A stretch of 64,000 nt of DNA, taken from positions 4,957,129-5,021,128 of the forward strand of contig JAEMBT020000007.1 in the NCBI GenBank assembly GCA_018873245.2, in the 5' to 3' direction. Source of the DNA: Archegozetes longisetosus (lineage: Eukaryota; Arthropoda; Arachnida; Sarcoptiformes; Trhypochthoniidae). Each line of letters opens with the position of its first letter. The stretch's first letter is position 1. Below, piece by piece: positions 26,143 through 39,844 of this stretch. The position numbers were made by a program, and so were the translations under genes. The notes below the pieces were generated by a model that searched no databases, was not told the DNA's origin, and saw nothing but the letters and a program-made list of their open reading frames with translations.

Positions 26143-26849
26143 ATATATATACTTTCCAATTAAAGCCTACTGTGCAATAGCTTGAACTTGAATTATGATC
26201 TATTTTAATTACATTTTGTAGCGACTATTACAAAGAAATTAGAAATTCATATTCAAAACTACGCAGCTTTTGTGTGAGGTTAGCTTCAGATTTGAATTGG
26301 GAATGCCTGTGCATCTAAGTCTCCTCTAGCCTCGCCACTGTTCAACTAAACATAAACTAATTCTTGGAAGAAAATTCTCAACTGACTGTTAGTGTTTGCG
26401 AAGTATTTGAGCGAGCAGCACTATCCATGCTAGGAAATTGAGATCATATTATTCCAAGAATGCGATTAATCTGATGAAAAAATGCAAAAAAAAATATTAT
26501 TATTTCTATCAAACTATTTAGATTAGATAATGATATTCTTCTAATATTATATCTAACGATTTTCCTTTCAAAATCTAATTATCTGAAAGTTTTCGACACT
26601 ATCATAATGTTATAGCTAAAGACGCAATTTTCGGGAATAAAAGACGGATATTTTCGGTAATATAAAGTGATATTTTAATCACCTAGACTGAATAATTGCA
26701 ATTTTCATATGAGTAAAAATTAATTTAGTAGATTAACTATGTTATTTCATGAACTTTTACTTTTTTCAGATATTTTTGAGTCTGATTTCAAATTACAGAT
26801 GAAAAGACTGAGTCAATAACTTTTCAAAGAGTAAAACCCAAATTGTAGG

Positions 26850-27100
26850 AGTCAATGGGGTGTAGTGGTCATGTAGTGGTCAGCGAGTCGAACCTTGGGG
26901 CGGAGGTCCTAGGTTCGAACCTCGTAGTCGCTATACTTCTTTGACAGCGACATGCCGGCCCCATGTCCTCGGTTATAATCGCCTTTGGCCCGATGTACAT
27001 GCCCCGCCCGACCGACCGCCTCGAAAAACTCACTCTGTAAATGGGGCTCGAGTGAGTCTTCTGAAAGGGAGGGAAACGCAAGAAAATGAAAATGAGCTGG
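26850..27100 (+). mobile_element. tRNA-derived SINE-like element
   Basis: The head (26860-26937) resembles a tRNA gene: tagtggtcagcgagtcgaac fits an internal A-box region and ggttcgaacctcg is a perfect B-box (GGTTCGAAtCC-type). The acceptor-like 3' end gtagtcgct is followed by a body unrelated to tRNA, clearly GC-rich (ccggccccatgtcctcgg, ccccgcccgaccgaccgcct) in a strongly AT-rich background, then an A-rich end (gaaaatgaaaatgag). The two ORFs over it are chance products of its base composition. No target duplication could be fixed by eye; borders approximate. Confidence 0.65.
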
Positions 27101-27634
27101 TTTTACTCATGAACTGTAATAGAACAGTAACAACAAAGTAACAAATTTGTTAGCAAAATAATCGAAGTCTGAACTGAATATCCTCTAGTCTCATAATTGC
27201 ATGGTATCACGATGAGGACACTTGATAAGTGTTATTAGATCATTTTCCTTATGTTTTTTGAATACTTAAAGATTCTAAACGATCTCGAAAATCTCGTCCT
27301 TAGTTATAATGAGTAAAACATCGATTAAATACAATTCTCCTATAACTTCTTAAAAGTACTTCCAAAAAATAAAGTATTCAACATATTTTGCGTTTGAAAA
27401 ATTGGTTCAAACTTCAAGTTTCTCTTGTGGTAAACAAGTGAACGAATTTTTGCATTTTTATTCTTTTAAATCTTATGATTTAGGTTCACATTCATTCATA
27501 CTCTTGATTTATAGAGTGAAAAATTTATTGTTAAACTTCAGTTACACTCTTGTGTTTGAAACTAGAAACAAGTTTCAACATTGAAAAACAAAGAAAATTT
27601 TATTTTTACATTATCTAAAGTAATATTTTGGAAA

Positions 27635-28079
27635 ATGAATATTAATTTTGATATGCCAGGACAGAAAATTGATTGCCGTCACATATACAGTACTGTAGGT
27701 GTAAAGCGACTGCTTTATATATTTTTATTTTTGAGCTACACTTACGTGCAATCTAACAAATATGAGCTATCCCAAAGAAATAACTGGAATAGCAGCACGT
27801 TTCTCATTATGTAGTTGGATTTAAAATCTAACACTAATTCTCATGTGATCTGTATTGATTGAAATTTGTAGGAGCTCATTTAATTTATTTGTATATACTA
27901 GCATAATAAGTCTTACCTTTACATCACTAACCTACTACATTGGTTTAGAACTAGCAAAAAGTGAAGAATTTCTCAATTTATCTTTATTTCAATTATTTCT
28001 AAGAATAAGTCGCAAGCTTTCAATCTTTCAATTGGATTTTGACAATTGGATAGTGCTTTATTGCGAAACTCTAATGTAA
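27635..28079 (+). CDS. Possible two-exon hypothetical membrane protein
   Basis: Exons 27635-27810 and 27872-28079 (ATG to TAA, 384 nt, 127 aa) can be joined across a 61-bp GT-AG intron of the size usual in this window, phase consistent. The product would have two hydrophobic stretches (LLYIFLFLSYTYV; FVYTSIISLTFTSLTYYIGL). No family was recognised, and codon use is as AT-rich as the surrounding non-coding DNA, so this may be chance. It is reported because splice signals, phase and intron length all fit. Confidence 0.2.
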
Positions 28080-31000
28080 ACAATTTTTTATTCAAATTTT
28101 AATCAGTTAACAGAATCGCAAATCTATGATCAAAAGTGATTATGATATGAATTTGCAGTAACAGAATCTGATTGAATGATACTTATACACTAATTTAAAT
28201 AATAACTTAATAATCTTTATAATTATCTAGGAAAAAATAAGAAGTGATTAGACTCTAGGATGAAATTATAGTGAAGTGGACTCAAAACAATTTGTGAACA
28301 ATACGTGACAATAACTATACTATAAAAAGAAGTAAAAATTTCAAATTCAACTAAAGCTATTCATAACCTACCTATTGATGGCTGATTAATATAATTGCTG
28401 GATAAGTAAGTGAGAACTAAATTGAAAGTTGGTGTTAGAATAGACCTGGTATATTGAAAACTTGAATTGGTAAGTGAGGTGTGATAGAAGTGGAGTCTCT
28501 TCTTAAACTAAGGCTCGTCACTATCTCCTCTCTATGGTACGAGTAAAAGTTTAAGCTTGCTAAATATCTCATTATTTTGGCTTAATGAGAGATTGCAAGA
28601 TATCGCTGAAAACCGAAGTCTTTCGATTGAAAATGTAATTTAAATTAAAATGATGTCTTTCTATTTACGCTCGAATTACTTCTTTTACAACTAATGTATT
28701 TTATAGGAGTAGAATTTTGAGCATAAATTATGTACTTAATAAAAGTAATGTTATTTGTAAAATAAAACTAAGTTTTTCTTCAGAAAATCCAATCATCTAT
28801 TTTTGAAGGAAAACAACTCTTTGTTCAAATTTACTATTTACTCAAAGTTAAAATATTTGAATATAACTTAAGGCGAGAGTTATATTTGGATAGAAATTGG
28901 TTCGAGATAACCATACAGTACATAATAGAATTTAGATGAGTTTAAAGCAAATATTCTCATAAACACCAGTTCAGGAAATATGATTTATAACTAATTCTAA
29001 TTCTACTTAGTTGTAAGCTTGTGATTAAACATCTCAGTAACTTAAGCACATAATTATTTGTTTGTATCAACTCAACTCAAATACAATAAACAAAATAGCA
29101 ACAACTTTAATGCAATTTCTTCTCTTCGGATTTATTTCATATTAAACTAAAAAATCTCTTTTAGTCTTTCGACATATTTATTTGAGTATTATTTGCTTAA
29201 ATCCCCTGAGCTTTGACTTGAAGTCGTTGACAAAATCAAAACCAATGTATCCTATATTCAAAGCAAAAACCGAATGAATACACCACAACCAGGATACTAT
29301 TCGAGTTGATTATATATATCTCAAGCAGAATGTTACACTGAATAAAAAATGGGATTCTTTGGATAAGTCAAACAATCTATGATGAATTCTGATGTCTGTT
29401 CACAATTATATCCGGGTGATATATGATCGCAATACAATATTCTTATTGAGCTTTAGTTTACTTACTGATAGCATGTAGTCCTCTACCGATATAGCGGATA
29501 ATCATAATACTAATCTATTCTTCTCAAATACAATCCAAGGCTTGAACCGTGGTATCAATCGATATGATTATAGACTAACTCTAAACTATTTGATCATAAC
29601 TTCATTTTTGAACTATGAGTAGGCGATAACTAAATGGATGGAATCTCTTTGAAAACTCTGTCAGCAAATATAAAATGCTTTATGTATCGGTTGAACAGAC
29701 CATCGCATCTTGTTGATAGAAAAAATTTCACAATTTATAAGTTATAGTCCCCTGGAGATCGTTCAACTTTTCAAAACGAGAGTCTATTTGAACTGTTTTA
29801 CACGTTTGAGTAGAAAAGCGGTATATTATGAGAATAGTTGTATTTAGGCTACTATCCCATTAGATTTTGTTTAATTTCTATTCTTGTAAATACCTTACAT
29901 ACTTAGGATTCTATACATTGCTAGTGTGAATAGTTTTCTTAATATAGCCTAAAATAAGATACAATTAATCTAAACTATTTAGTTTCCATTATCGTCTGTG
30001 AAAACTTCTTGAATGCAATACACTTCTCGTCATTAATTATATAAAAATTTGTCGTGAATTAACGCTACTGAAAAGGGAGTGAGAAATAGACTTAAATTGT
30101 CAAATTCATCTGTGTATAGGAGTTTTGGGAACAAGAATTATATATTCTGAATTAATTTTGGGGTTTAATATCTCATAAACTAGAAAATGGATGATATTTG
30201 AATCAATTGATTATATTTTAACGCCTAATACTTCTCTAAGCTTTTTAGCCTCAATTCTTTACATACTATAGACAACTGAATTACGTAATAAACTCTCAAT
30301 CAATCTTATTTGCCATGATAAAAGATGGAAATGTGAATATTTTATTCTCTGCTAAATTCAATTCTATAGGGATTGCGTTTAATTTATCGTCACATAATTT
30401 GCTTGACTTTATATGGCATATAATCTCAAACTAATTTATTATTTATTTCTTAACACGTTCGCAGGAAAGCCTTCATTAGCTTATATTAAAAGATTATTTA
30501 AATGTAAATTAAGATCGAAGAATATTCTCGCCTTCCAGATGACACTCATATGAAGCACTAACATACTGATCAAACTAGACCAGAATAATATTTGAAACGC
30601 TGAAAGTACTGAATAAAGACTAACCTGAATCCTAGCCCAACATAATCTAACCAAAGCACTTAGAAAACCCAAAAGTGAATAAATTGTTCGATTCAAATCT
30701 GAAAAACTTGATGATTCTTGGAAAATACCAAAGAATTGTTGGCGCAACTCATGGCTAGATCTATCAATTGATTCCCCTTGATTTGAAGGAGAATTCTAAA
30801 TCATTATTAATCAAAATTAATAGATATCAGTTTAAACTTTAATGCAACTCAATTGCATCTCAAATGCATCTCAAATGTGTCTCAAATGTATCTGAAATGC
30901 ATCTCAATTGCATCTCAAGGGATAAGTAAGTTCCTTGAAGCATGGCTACTAGTGTAACAGTGATATTATGCTCTGCTTAATAATAGTGTAGCAAATTACT

Positions 31001-32842
31001 AATTACTTGTTCACACTGAGCGGCAACACTTAATAAATGTGGAGTAAAAATTGCTTTGCTCTTCAGATCAAACTCATGCAAAATCTTATTTTTTACGGAA
31101 TCTTAACCTCTTTGTCATTATTCTAGTTAATTATACTAGTTACTTTTAAGAAATAGAGTATTATGATTGAGATGTGCTTTCAGCTGGCTCAATGCCTATG
31201 CCTATAGGTTCATAGTATAATTAATTTAGAGTTCTTCCAAATCATTTTCTTTCAATCATTTATAATACCTCAAAAACATAAAAAATAAACTTCTAATCAC
31301 CTACTAATGATTGCTTAAAAACAAAGTATTCTTTAGTTTAGTATATTGTTTCTTCTGAATACGTTCTTGCTAATCAAATAATTGATCAGTTGAAAGCCGA
31401 TATATTCTATTCTATTTGAGCAATCTTATCTAAAACTAATTTCCTGTTAATTGATCAGAATATTTATCAGAATCTGTTTTAAAGAATTTATAGAATACTT
31501 TTAGCTACTTTCCATCTAATTAGTTGAAGCAAAATTAAACATGATGTGAAGCTTATCCTGTCTGCAAGAACTTAGGTTAGCATTAAAAAGCTCTTCATTT
31601 ATCAAGTCTAGCGTCACCTAGGATTAAAAAAACTCCTTCTTATCGAAAGACCAATTCATAAACTTAGAGTCCCATCATTAGGTTGTTTTAATTCCTCATT
31701 GTTTGCATGGTTGAAGATGAAAAGGTGCCTTGAAAAAAGATTTTTCACATAACTCAACTTTCTTCAGCTTAATCTCCTAACGTCTTACAGTTGTGTCAAA
31801 CAACGTCTGCTTTTAAGTGACAGTAAGGCTAGAGGTTAAGCATCAGGAATAGTTGGATGAGTTCAAGAATAAGACTCAATACAAACTACAATACTGTCAA
31901 TAGAATGATTGCATTGGACACATGTTAGGATGTAAAGAAGATTCATAGCAGTACTAAAGAAATTACAGCTTTCGGAATGCCTTAGAAATATAGACGAGAA
32001 TCATAGTCAGAAATACAAACGAGAAACCGCTCGAGTCAATAAGATTAATTAATCAATCAATAATAGTATATACCAGAAGAAGTGGTATATTATTAGCCTT
32101 ATTTTCACGTTATTCAAAGTACAATTAAAATTGTTTTGTTCGCAAGTCTTGATGGAATGCATGCGCAGTCTGAGCTGAGTAGATATCGTTGGATGTATTG
32201 ATTTGACGGGGATCTGCTGTTTCTATAATAAATGAAACTATATAAACATTCTCCTCAGTTTGAAAACTAGGACCTAACTTGTGTAAACTGCCTCTGATGT
32301 ACTTGCCATCAACTTTTCTACAACATAAATCAAGACATATTTGTTGCCATTTATTGTTTATAAAGTTTATCCTTCAAAGTATTGATTCCTTATATTCTTA
32401 TTTTGGTTTTGGACAGCATTCAGTCATAGCTTTGTCGGCTCGAACACTTCATAAAATCCAGTGTTCCATTGATTCAGTCACGCGTTTGATCATAAGACTT
32501 GTCCAACTTTGTGCGAACGTCAGTCGCAGAATAGTCTTCACTCAAGTTAATAGTCAGTGAAAGAGATAACTTTTGTCGGCTCAAAACCAATTTGCGTGTG
32601 ATTAACTTTGTTCTGTTTGCCAAACAAATGTCAAGTATAGTTACGAAAATTCATTTTCACTTTAAGTAAGTTCTACTTAAAGCTAAATAGTTTTGATAAC
32701 CCTTTCGATGTCAATCATCAACTAAAGTAAGTTTAAATTTATTTTACTACATATTTTTTGCTATCTATTTCTATATATAACTAATTGAGCAATTCACAAA
32801 CAAGAAACTCAATTATTGCCATCAACTTTAAGTACCGATAAG
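28080..32842. other. Long intergenic region upstream of the GPCR gene
   Basis: No exon recognised. It holds an 11-bp minisatellite (30844-30919), a short perfect hairpin (atataccagaagaagtggtatat, about 32071-32093), and a less AT-rich 32390-32560 segment that may be GPCR promoter or 5' UTR. The short ORFs here have no family features. Confidence 0.4.
30844..30919. repeat. 11-bp minisatellite (gcatctcaaat)
   Basis: About seven tandem copies of gcatctcaaat with single-base variants (gtgtctcaaat, gtatctgaaat, gcatctcaatt). Confidence 0.85.
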
Positions 32843-35800
32843 ATGGCAGATCCTATTTGGCTATCGGACAACAATTACACTACAGTCATACTAAACAGTT
32901 CTTCTGGTTTAACTGTTGAAATCGATTCGTTGGACGCATTCGGGCCTGGACTTCAAACATTCTTAATAACTCTCTACTCACTGACTACTTTTCTTGCGTT
33001 TACGGGCAATTCTCTAGTCATTTTGGTTGAGGTGTATGGAAAAAGATCGGCACGAAATCTACGAAAATTTCTCATCAATTTAGCCATTTCTGACATTTTA
33101 ATCGGGGTTTTATCGGTTCCATTCATTTATACGGATTTTATGCTTGTATGTAATAATAATTTTTAATTATTTCGGGCCCTGATTCAATAGGAAACTTGAT
33201 ATCTATCATTCAATCGTTTTGTTGTTTTGTTTTGCTTTTAATTAAAAACTAACTCTTATTTGGGACAAAAGTGCATCGCTTTCTAAAGCTGCTAATCGTA
33301 TGGGAAATTAATGTCAGCTCTATTACATAGCTGATTCTCACTTTGTTTTAATTTGTAGCTGTTAACACTTTAATCTCCACTGATTTTTTGTTCAATTCAA
33401 TGTTTACCCTTTCTAGAAGTCTAGTTCCAGTATTTTCATCATTATTACATTGCAAGTTGAAATAATGAATTTTTTCATTAGGGCCGTTGGATTTTTAATC
33501 CATTCCTCTGCCCGATTGCGCAATTCGTTCAATTGCTTTCGGTGTTTGTGACTACATACACATTAACAGCTATTGGCATTGAGAGGTAATTATTTCTCTT
33601 AACTCTTTTATATATTCTTTAAAGCTTTGTCGCTCAGCATTCTGGACATTTTTATTTCAAAATCTTATTTTATTTTATTTTATAACTGCTAGCGAGGAGA
33701 AAATTTTCAGTTTTATGTTTAGAAATCGTTTTTAATGGTTAGGTGATGAGATATGCAGCAGAAGCATAGCTACGATCAATCTTAGTCTTAGAGCTTGTGA
33801 TTTATTTAATCGAGATAGTTTCATCATCCTTAATAGTCAATAAGTTCCAACTATTCCAATTACAATGACTGCGATGCTTCATTTATATCTTATGATGGGA
33901 AAAAATCAGGTTCTATGCAATACGTTTCAGTTCAATCTTACCTCCAAATGACAAATCAGTCCAATTCAATACTGTTAAAATGCAGACAAATACTCGAGAA
34001 CATGGTATAGAATTATTCGATTGTGTACTGGGAGAAGTTATCACTTACTGAGTATCTGTTGAGATTATCTCACAGTTTTATACAATAATCAGTTGTATTT
34101 CAAAGTGATTTGTCATTTCGCTGGATGTTTTTCGCCAAATTGCATTTGGCCGAGCGTCATTCCCCTGAATTGCCATTTGGTCGAATTTATATGCATGTGT
34201 ATACACCTATAAAAATTTTTCTTTTTTATAAGTATTCTATCCCAATATCTTAACCAAGAACATTAAAAATAAAAATATAAAATCTATTGCTGTATAACGC
34301 AATACATAGAATGTTTGATAGAATTGATAATAAGATTTTAAAGGGATGTTGGCAGCATTTTTAATCTATAGTCATTCAGTTACGGCACGTTTACTAGGCT
34401 GCAGAACAGTGTTGTAGCTGGAATGTCGAAACATTCGGGTAAGTGAAATTCGGCCAAATTTGATTGGATGAAACGCACGTAATCGAATTTCAATCCTATT
34501 TGAGTTAAATTTGGCTTTAGTAAGATGTATTTACTGGTATTTCTCTGTCAATTTTCCGATTCGAGCTCAAGTTTATAAATTCTAATTTTCTAAAATGGGA
34601 GCAAAAATGCTCAGAAAGATTTCATTTTTAAAATGATAAAACTTAAAATGACAAACGGTTTCGAAATTTAAAATTGAAATTCCAACTCGTGAAATGAGAA
34701 ATGAAGTGAAGCTTCGTGACACTTAAGCCTCTTGTACTGTAATACGCCTGAAGATTTAATAATCTTTGATAGCAACAAGAAAAAAGCCGTTGCTATGTCA
34801 TCCTTTTTGCGATAAATATGAATTTGTTTCTGAATTTGATTCGCTTTGATTACTATATTGAACATGTAATAAGCTTTTTGATATACGATATATATAGTAA
34901 TGATTTGATGGAAAGCATCCCATGACAACGCGTCATCTGACTGCTATCAATGATTATAGTTTTTCGATGTACTAACAATACAAGAAGAAATTCATATTTT
35001 TATTGTATTGTTTCGAGAAAGAAGAAAATAAATTTATTAGCAGGTATTTTGCAGAAAAATTCTAAAAAACTCAATTAGAATAACAAAAGTATAAGTAAAA
35101 GAAAATAGAAAACAAAAGTTTTACTAATAGAGGACTTTGGCGAAGATGAAACCTGAAAGATATAGGAACAATAGATTTTACCGCTCATTGTTGGCAAATA
35201 ATATTGTTACACTTGAATGATGAGAAATAGAGCATATCTGAGATATGGCATTTTATTTGTTATGATCTTACTAATAATTTCAGTACAAAAGATATCTATT
35301 CTCTTAAGGATATACAATAGATATTATAAGCTCATTACCTCTTCGTTCAAGTATTTGTCAGTTTATATTCGTGTTGGGGTTTATGTTTACAAAAAATTGG
35401 CAACATTTTCTTAACAATATCGAACAATTCAGCAGAATGTGTAGTCAATACTCGCATAGAGATCCTAAAACTTTGATTTACGATCATCTCTAGGAAACTA
35501 TTAAGTCTCAACCATTAAACAGAAGGAATGTAGGAATTGAGTAAATCAAAATAATTGACATCGATTTAAAGAAATACCTCTTTACAGTGAATGGTTGGTG
35601 ACGAATAGCTAAGACTGACTGTGAGGATGTTCACTGTAGATAGCTAGCATTAGCTGTGTCGGTAAAGACCATTGCCTTCACTATAAGGGAGTTGACTACA
35701 TCAAGTCATTACTGTAATAACAACAAAAATTCAACTCAAAAATATGTTTGCAAGGCAAAGATGCTTGCATGTATAGTTTAGTTCCCTAGAAGTCAAATTA

Positions 35801-38800
35801 TTAAATAGTAAAGTATAGAGCGATCGATTCCGGGAATGAATACATTTTAATTAAATGTTCATAATGGTTTATGAGGAAACTTTTTCACTTCAATAGTAAG
35901 TTAGATAAGTAAATAAGAAGGATGATTGAAATGAAACTTGTGCTGAGCAAAACGCATTTCAATAAACAAGATCTAAGTACTTGTTAATCGTTACTCATTA
36001 CTTGAGTAGCAAACACTAGATTTAATAAGATCTAAAGAATTCAGCATAAGTGTATTACAGAGAGCCACTGAGCAAAGATTATAAGGTTGACTTCAATTCT
36101 TCAAAAGACCTTTACTCCAAATCTCATCAAATTGGAGTTACTCATCTTAGAGTCATTATGGCCAATCATTTTTTCTTCAACTCATGCTGAACTAGTCAAT
36201 TTAATCCATCCAGTCAGATTAAATCGACTAAATACAGTAATACCTCGACGTAGTGACCTCCCTATAGGGGAATCCCGTTATAGCGAAAACAAGTCTGTTG
36301 TTGACAAACACGAACTGACGCAGAATGATCTGTTGATAGTGAAACTTCGTTATAGTTGATGTGAGTTACGGCCCCCAGCGATTCACTATATCGAGAATCT
36401 ACTGTGCTACGAATTTGAATGATAGTCTTTTTCTAGAAAAACAGAATATATGCTTGTAAGAAGAAAACTGAATTACTCTAAGTACAAAACTAAATTTATT
36501 TATTAACTTTATCCAAAAGGAGATACTTCTAGATAAACAGTGGAAAGTTTTAATGGAAACAAATCTAACTCAGTAATTAAGTGAGGATAATCTTTCATAT
36601 TCTAACCTAGTCATGAGATTGTTTAATCTAAACTTATTGAGGTATTAGCAAAAGATGTTTGTTCAAGAAACGTTTGTCATAAATATAATTGCAAGTGGTT
36701 CTGAATTTGCAATTTTGATTGAATATAAAGCTGATGATGTTTTGAAGTGAAATCCAGGTTTTGATTAATTATAATAGATAGAGAGAGGTTGACCTACTTT
36801 CCTATTAAGTACTTTTCTCTCAATAAAACCATGTTATGAATAGTTCAGACAAACAAAAGCCTGTTTGGAGCTAATGGATACAAAAGAAAAAAACGCACAA
36901 AATCAGATATTAAATGATTGTCACATTTTTCAGATACATCGCAACATTACATCCTCTTTCATACACGAATACTTGGTTGAGATCACATTGTAATTTGATC
37001 TTGCAAATCGGTTGGCTTATTGGCACAATTCTTGCGTCTGTTGTGGTAATTCATACGAAGGCAGTGCCGTTTAGCTTTAAAAATGAAACCTATTATGATT
37101 GCCGACAAGATGTTGGATGGAGTGAACGTGACATTAAAATTTATATTGTCTTCTCTTTCGTGTTGACTTTCGCTTTACCCATGATTTTTATAACCATCTC
37201 TTATGGTGCTATCGGTCGACGACTACTGAAGTGTCCGTTTCTGAACAGTTCGTCTGGAGCTTATTATGATAAGCGCCACTCTGAATTCGTAAATAAGATG
37301 AAGGTTAGTATGAGTTGATATGATTGCATGATCTTTACTTGTTGTTTCCAAAATCATAGTTAAAAAACAAAAACTAAATTATCCAGATGTTAAATCTAAC
37401 TAAGTATAAGACGATTAGTTAATGTTGGCAATTATCTGTTGATCAAGTTTGAATCTTAGATGCAGACCATCAAAAGTTTCCTTTATGATAATTCTGACTA
37501 ATCTTAGCCCCCATATGACTTATCAGTGTAACCTAACCTAATCTTGTTTAGTGCTTCAGTCTTAGCTTTTTCTTTTATTTTTAAAAGTTATATTTCCTGA
37601 TAGCTTTCGACTAATTTTTCATTTCTCGCAAATATCTTCAAGTATTTTGATATATTAAAATATAATTGGTTTTGAAACTTAATATGACAGTTGAGTATTT
37701 AATTTATTGTTTGATTTAATTTGCATTACTATTATGAAGCACTTGCCTCAAACGACAGAACATAACCTGTGGAGTTCTAGTGGAAAAATCAGTATCTTAA
37801 GAGTGAAAAATAGAAGTTTGTTTTGAAAGCAGAAAAATTGATTCAATAATAAGTATTTTCATGCAGTAAGTGCGAAACTAATAAGTTTCTTCTTCAGATT
37901 CTTCCAGAATCAATATTGATAGTGTAATATTTTGCGTAACAAACATAAGCTCAGGCATTCAATACATGCTCACGTGCTAAGTTACATACTTTTATTACTA
38001 ATAAAAAGTTTGTATCTTTATGATTAAAATATTAAATGTTACGCAATAGTCAAAAGGATTTCAGAAAAATCTGGTACAGAATAAAAATGAAAGTCAATTT
38101 TAACACTCTCAAAGAATTTATAACCATAAAGCATTTTTTTTATAAACTAAAATTTGATATGATTTGAAAGTAATGTTAAAAATCGATAAGAGTAGGGTTG
38201 AGAATAATAGCCGAGAAATTCAGTAATAGGCTTAATTATTTCCATTAGGCCAAACACTATAACTGGTAGCATTAATGCATTAGCTCTAACTTAATCAATT
38301 AAGCCTAATTAGTCAGATTTAAATAGATTTTACAGCTCAATATTAGGTAAAACCTAACCACACATTAATTCTGTTTCACATTCCAGAATCAAGAATATTC
38401 CTATACTTGAAATTAGATGAACGAAACGCTATTCGAGAACTAATTTCTATGAGTACTTGAGTTATACATCTTATTGAATACAACAGATTCTCATTTTGAT
38501 GGAATCCTTTTTCCCACTTATTTCTATTTGTATCCATTATTTGATTGAAAGATAATAGGTGTCTGAAATTGCCGCTTCTTCTATCAACATGTTATATCAA
38601 TAATCCAATCATGTCAGACGTCATCATTTCAGATGATAATTCTTATGTTCTTACATCTTTGTATTTTTGTTCCTTGCTGAATAGAAGCTCTTTTGGTTAG
38701 TATTTTCCAAAAGTGCTTCAGTTTATTTTTAACTATTCTTTATGTATAATAAATTCAAAACTATTTCTATTGAATTATTCGTTTCGTGCGATTTCGTGTC

Positions 38801-39744
38801 ATTTATAAGTTTGAAATTTTTGTCCAAAAAGCTCCTCACACATTAAGAAGGTTTTACTTTGAATAAAAGAAAAAGAAAAGTGTGAATAAGAATAGTATAA
38901 GATATGGAATAATGAGTGATATATGAAAAACGAAACTTAATAGGATGCTTTCAACTGCTCCAAAATTGGATTAATTTAGTAGTTTTCAGAACTTATTTAA
39001 AGCCAACAAAAAGTTTAATAGAAATAGAAATTTTTATGGGTTCTCACATCCCTTATCTTTTAACAGAGTTTGGTATACTTTTATGCAATTTCTATTGAAT
39101 TCTTAATTGAAAACCCATAAGGCTTTTCCCATCGACTTTGACGCAACCAAATATAGTCTTATGTTTCTGCCCTATTGTTCACCACTCTTTTCAGGCCAAT
39201 TATTTATTTGAATAATGAATAATAAACTAAATAATAAATTAAATTACGCAACTTGAGATCTTATATATTTGCTGTTTGATTAAAATTTTTATTTTTATTA
39301 ATAAAATTTGATATCTTCAAACAAATCAATAGCTTTTTTATTACCAAAACGTACCACGTCTTCAAATCAATTTAGAAATAACTTTACGTTTGTGTTAGCT
39401 ATAAACTTAATGGCAAAAAATTCAACTTTCAAAATATATTTATGTTGATTAATAAGATTTGGTCAAGTCTCAAATCGATCTATATTGGTTTGAGAAACTT
39501 ACAATTACTTTCAAGCATGAAACTTCACTATACAAACAATGTTTTATATGCTCAATCTTTAATGGAAGGTATTCAAGATGTTGGTAGCAGTGGTCATATT
39601 ATTTGGCATTTGTTGGCTTCCCATCAAACTGTTTATGCTATTCCTTGCTTTCTGGCCTGAATTCGTTTCTATCGATACTATTTACAAGTATTACGCTTAT
39701 TATGGCTTTTTCTTCATTTGTCACTTTCTCTCAATGGCAAACAG
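32843..39744 (+). CDS. Class A (rhodopsin-like) neuropeptide-type GPCR, last exon not found
   Basis: Exons: 32843-33145, 33482-33585, 36934-37303, 39578-39744, all GT-AG and in phase (about 314 residues read). The N-terminus carries N-glycosylation sites (NNYT, NSSS); TM1 ITLYSLTTFLAFTGNSLVIL with the conserved GN; TM2 FLINLAISDILIGVLSVPF; TM3 CPIAQFVQLLSVFVTTYTLTAIG followed by IERY (DRY position, Glu in place of Asp) and IATLHPLSY; TM5 IYIVFSFVLTFALPMIFITI; TM6 FGICWLPIKLFMLF (CWLP); and the start of TM7, ending MAN just before a split codon. The NPxxY part of TM7 and the cytoplasmic tail should be in the next exon, which was not found in the window. It resembles peptide receptors (NPY/tachykinin/GPR83-like group); the ligand is unknown. 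Introns of 3.3 and 2.3 kb contrast with the compact genes around it. Confidence 0.9.
34110..34490. mobile_element. Inverted-repeat element in GPCR intron
   Basis: The left part has catttggccgagcgtcattc. The right part has gggtaagtgaaattcggcca, an imperfect reverse complement, with further matches outward (tcgctggatg... vs ...attggatgaaacg). Non-coding. Borders approximate; lies in the second GPCR intron. Confidence 0.4.
35568..35714. mobile_element. pogo-like MITE in GPCR intron (degenerate copy)
   Basis: The right end acatcaagtcattactg is followed by TA. The left end aatacctctttacagtgaat has lost the exact CAGT start but keeps the family sequence. Same family as 57112-57285. Confidence 0.6.
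36235..36404. mobile_element. pogo-like MITE in GPCR intron
   Basis: It starts CAGTAATACCTCGACGTAGT, preceded by TA, and ends attcactatatcgagaatct then ACTG. The interior has the family's ttcgttatagttgatgtgag segment. It lies 530 bp upstream of GPCR exon 3. Confidence 0.75.
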
Positions 39745-39844
39745 GTACCAATGCAAACTAATTAAAAGGAATGAAAACTTTTTCAAAATAAGGCTTTTTC
39801 TTTCGAAAACAGTTTCGTCAATCCTATCATATATTGCTTCATGA

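Noticed and set aside
26880..26940. A functional tRNA gene
   Set aside because: The B-box is perfect, but a clean cloverleaf with matching acceptor stem could not be drawn, and a non-tRNA body follows directly.
26869..27141. ORFs on both strands with unusual GC-rich, Arg/Pro-rich translations
   Set aside because: They lie entirely on the tRNA-derived SINE-like element and reflect its base composition.
30481..30747. Minus-strand 88-codon hydrophobic ORF
   Set aside because: No ATG-led start at the reported end, no family features, no supporting splice sites; likely chance in AT-rich DNA.
32279..32560. 93-codon ORF upstream of the GPCR
   Set aside because: Non-ATG start and no recognisable features; the region is more likely promoter or 5' UTR of the GPCR.
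39442..39660. ORF overlapping GPCR exon 4 in another frame
   Set aside because: Shadow; the GICWLP frame is the coding one.
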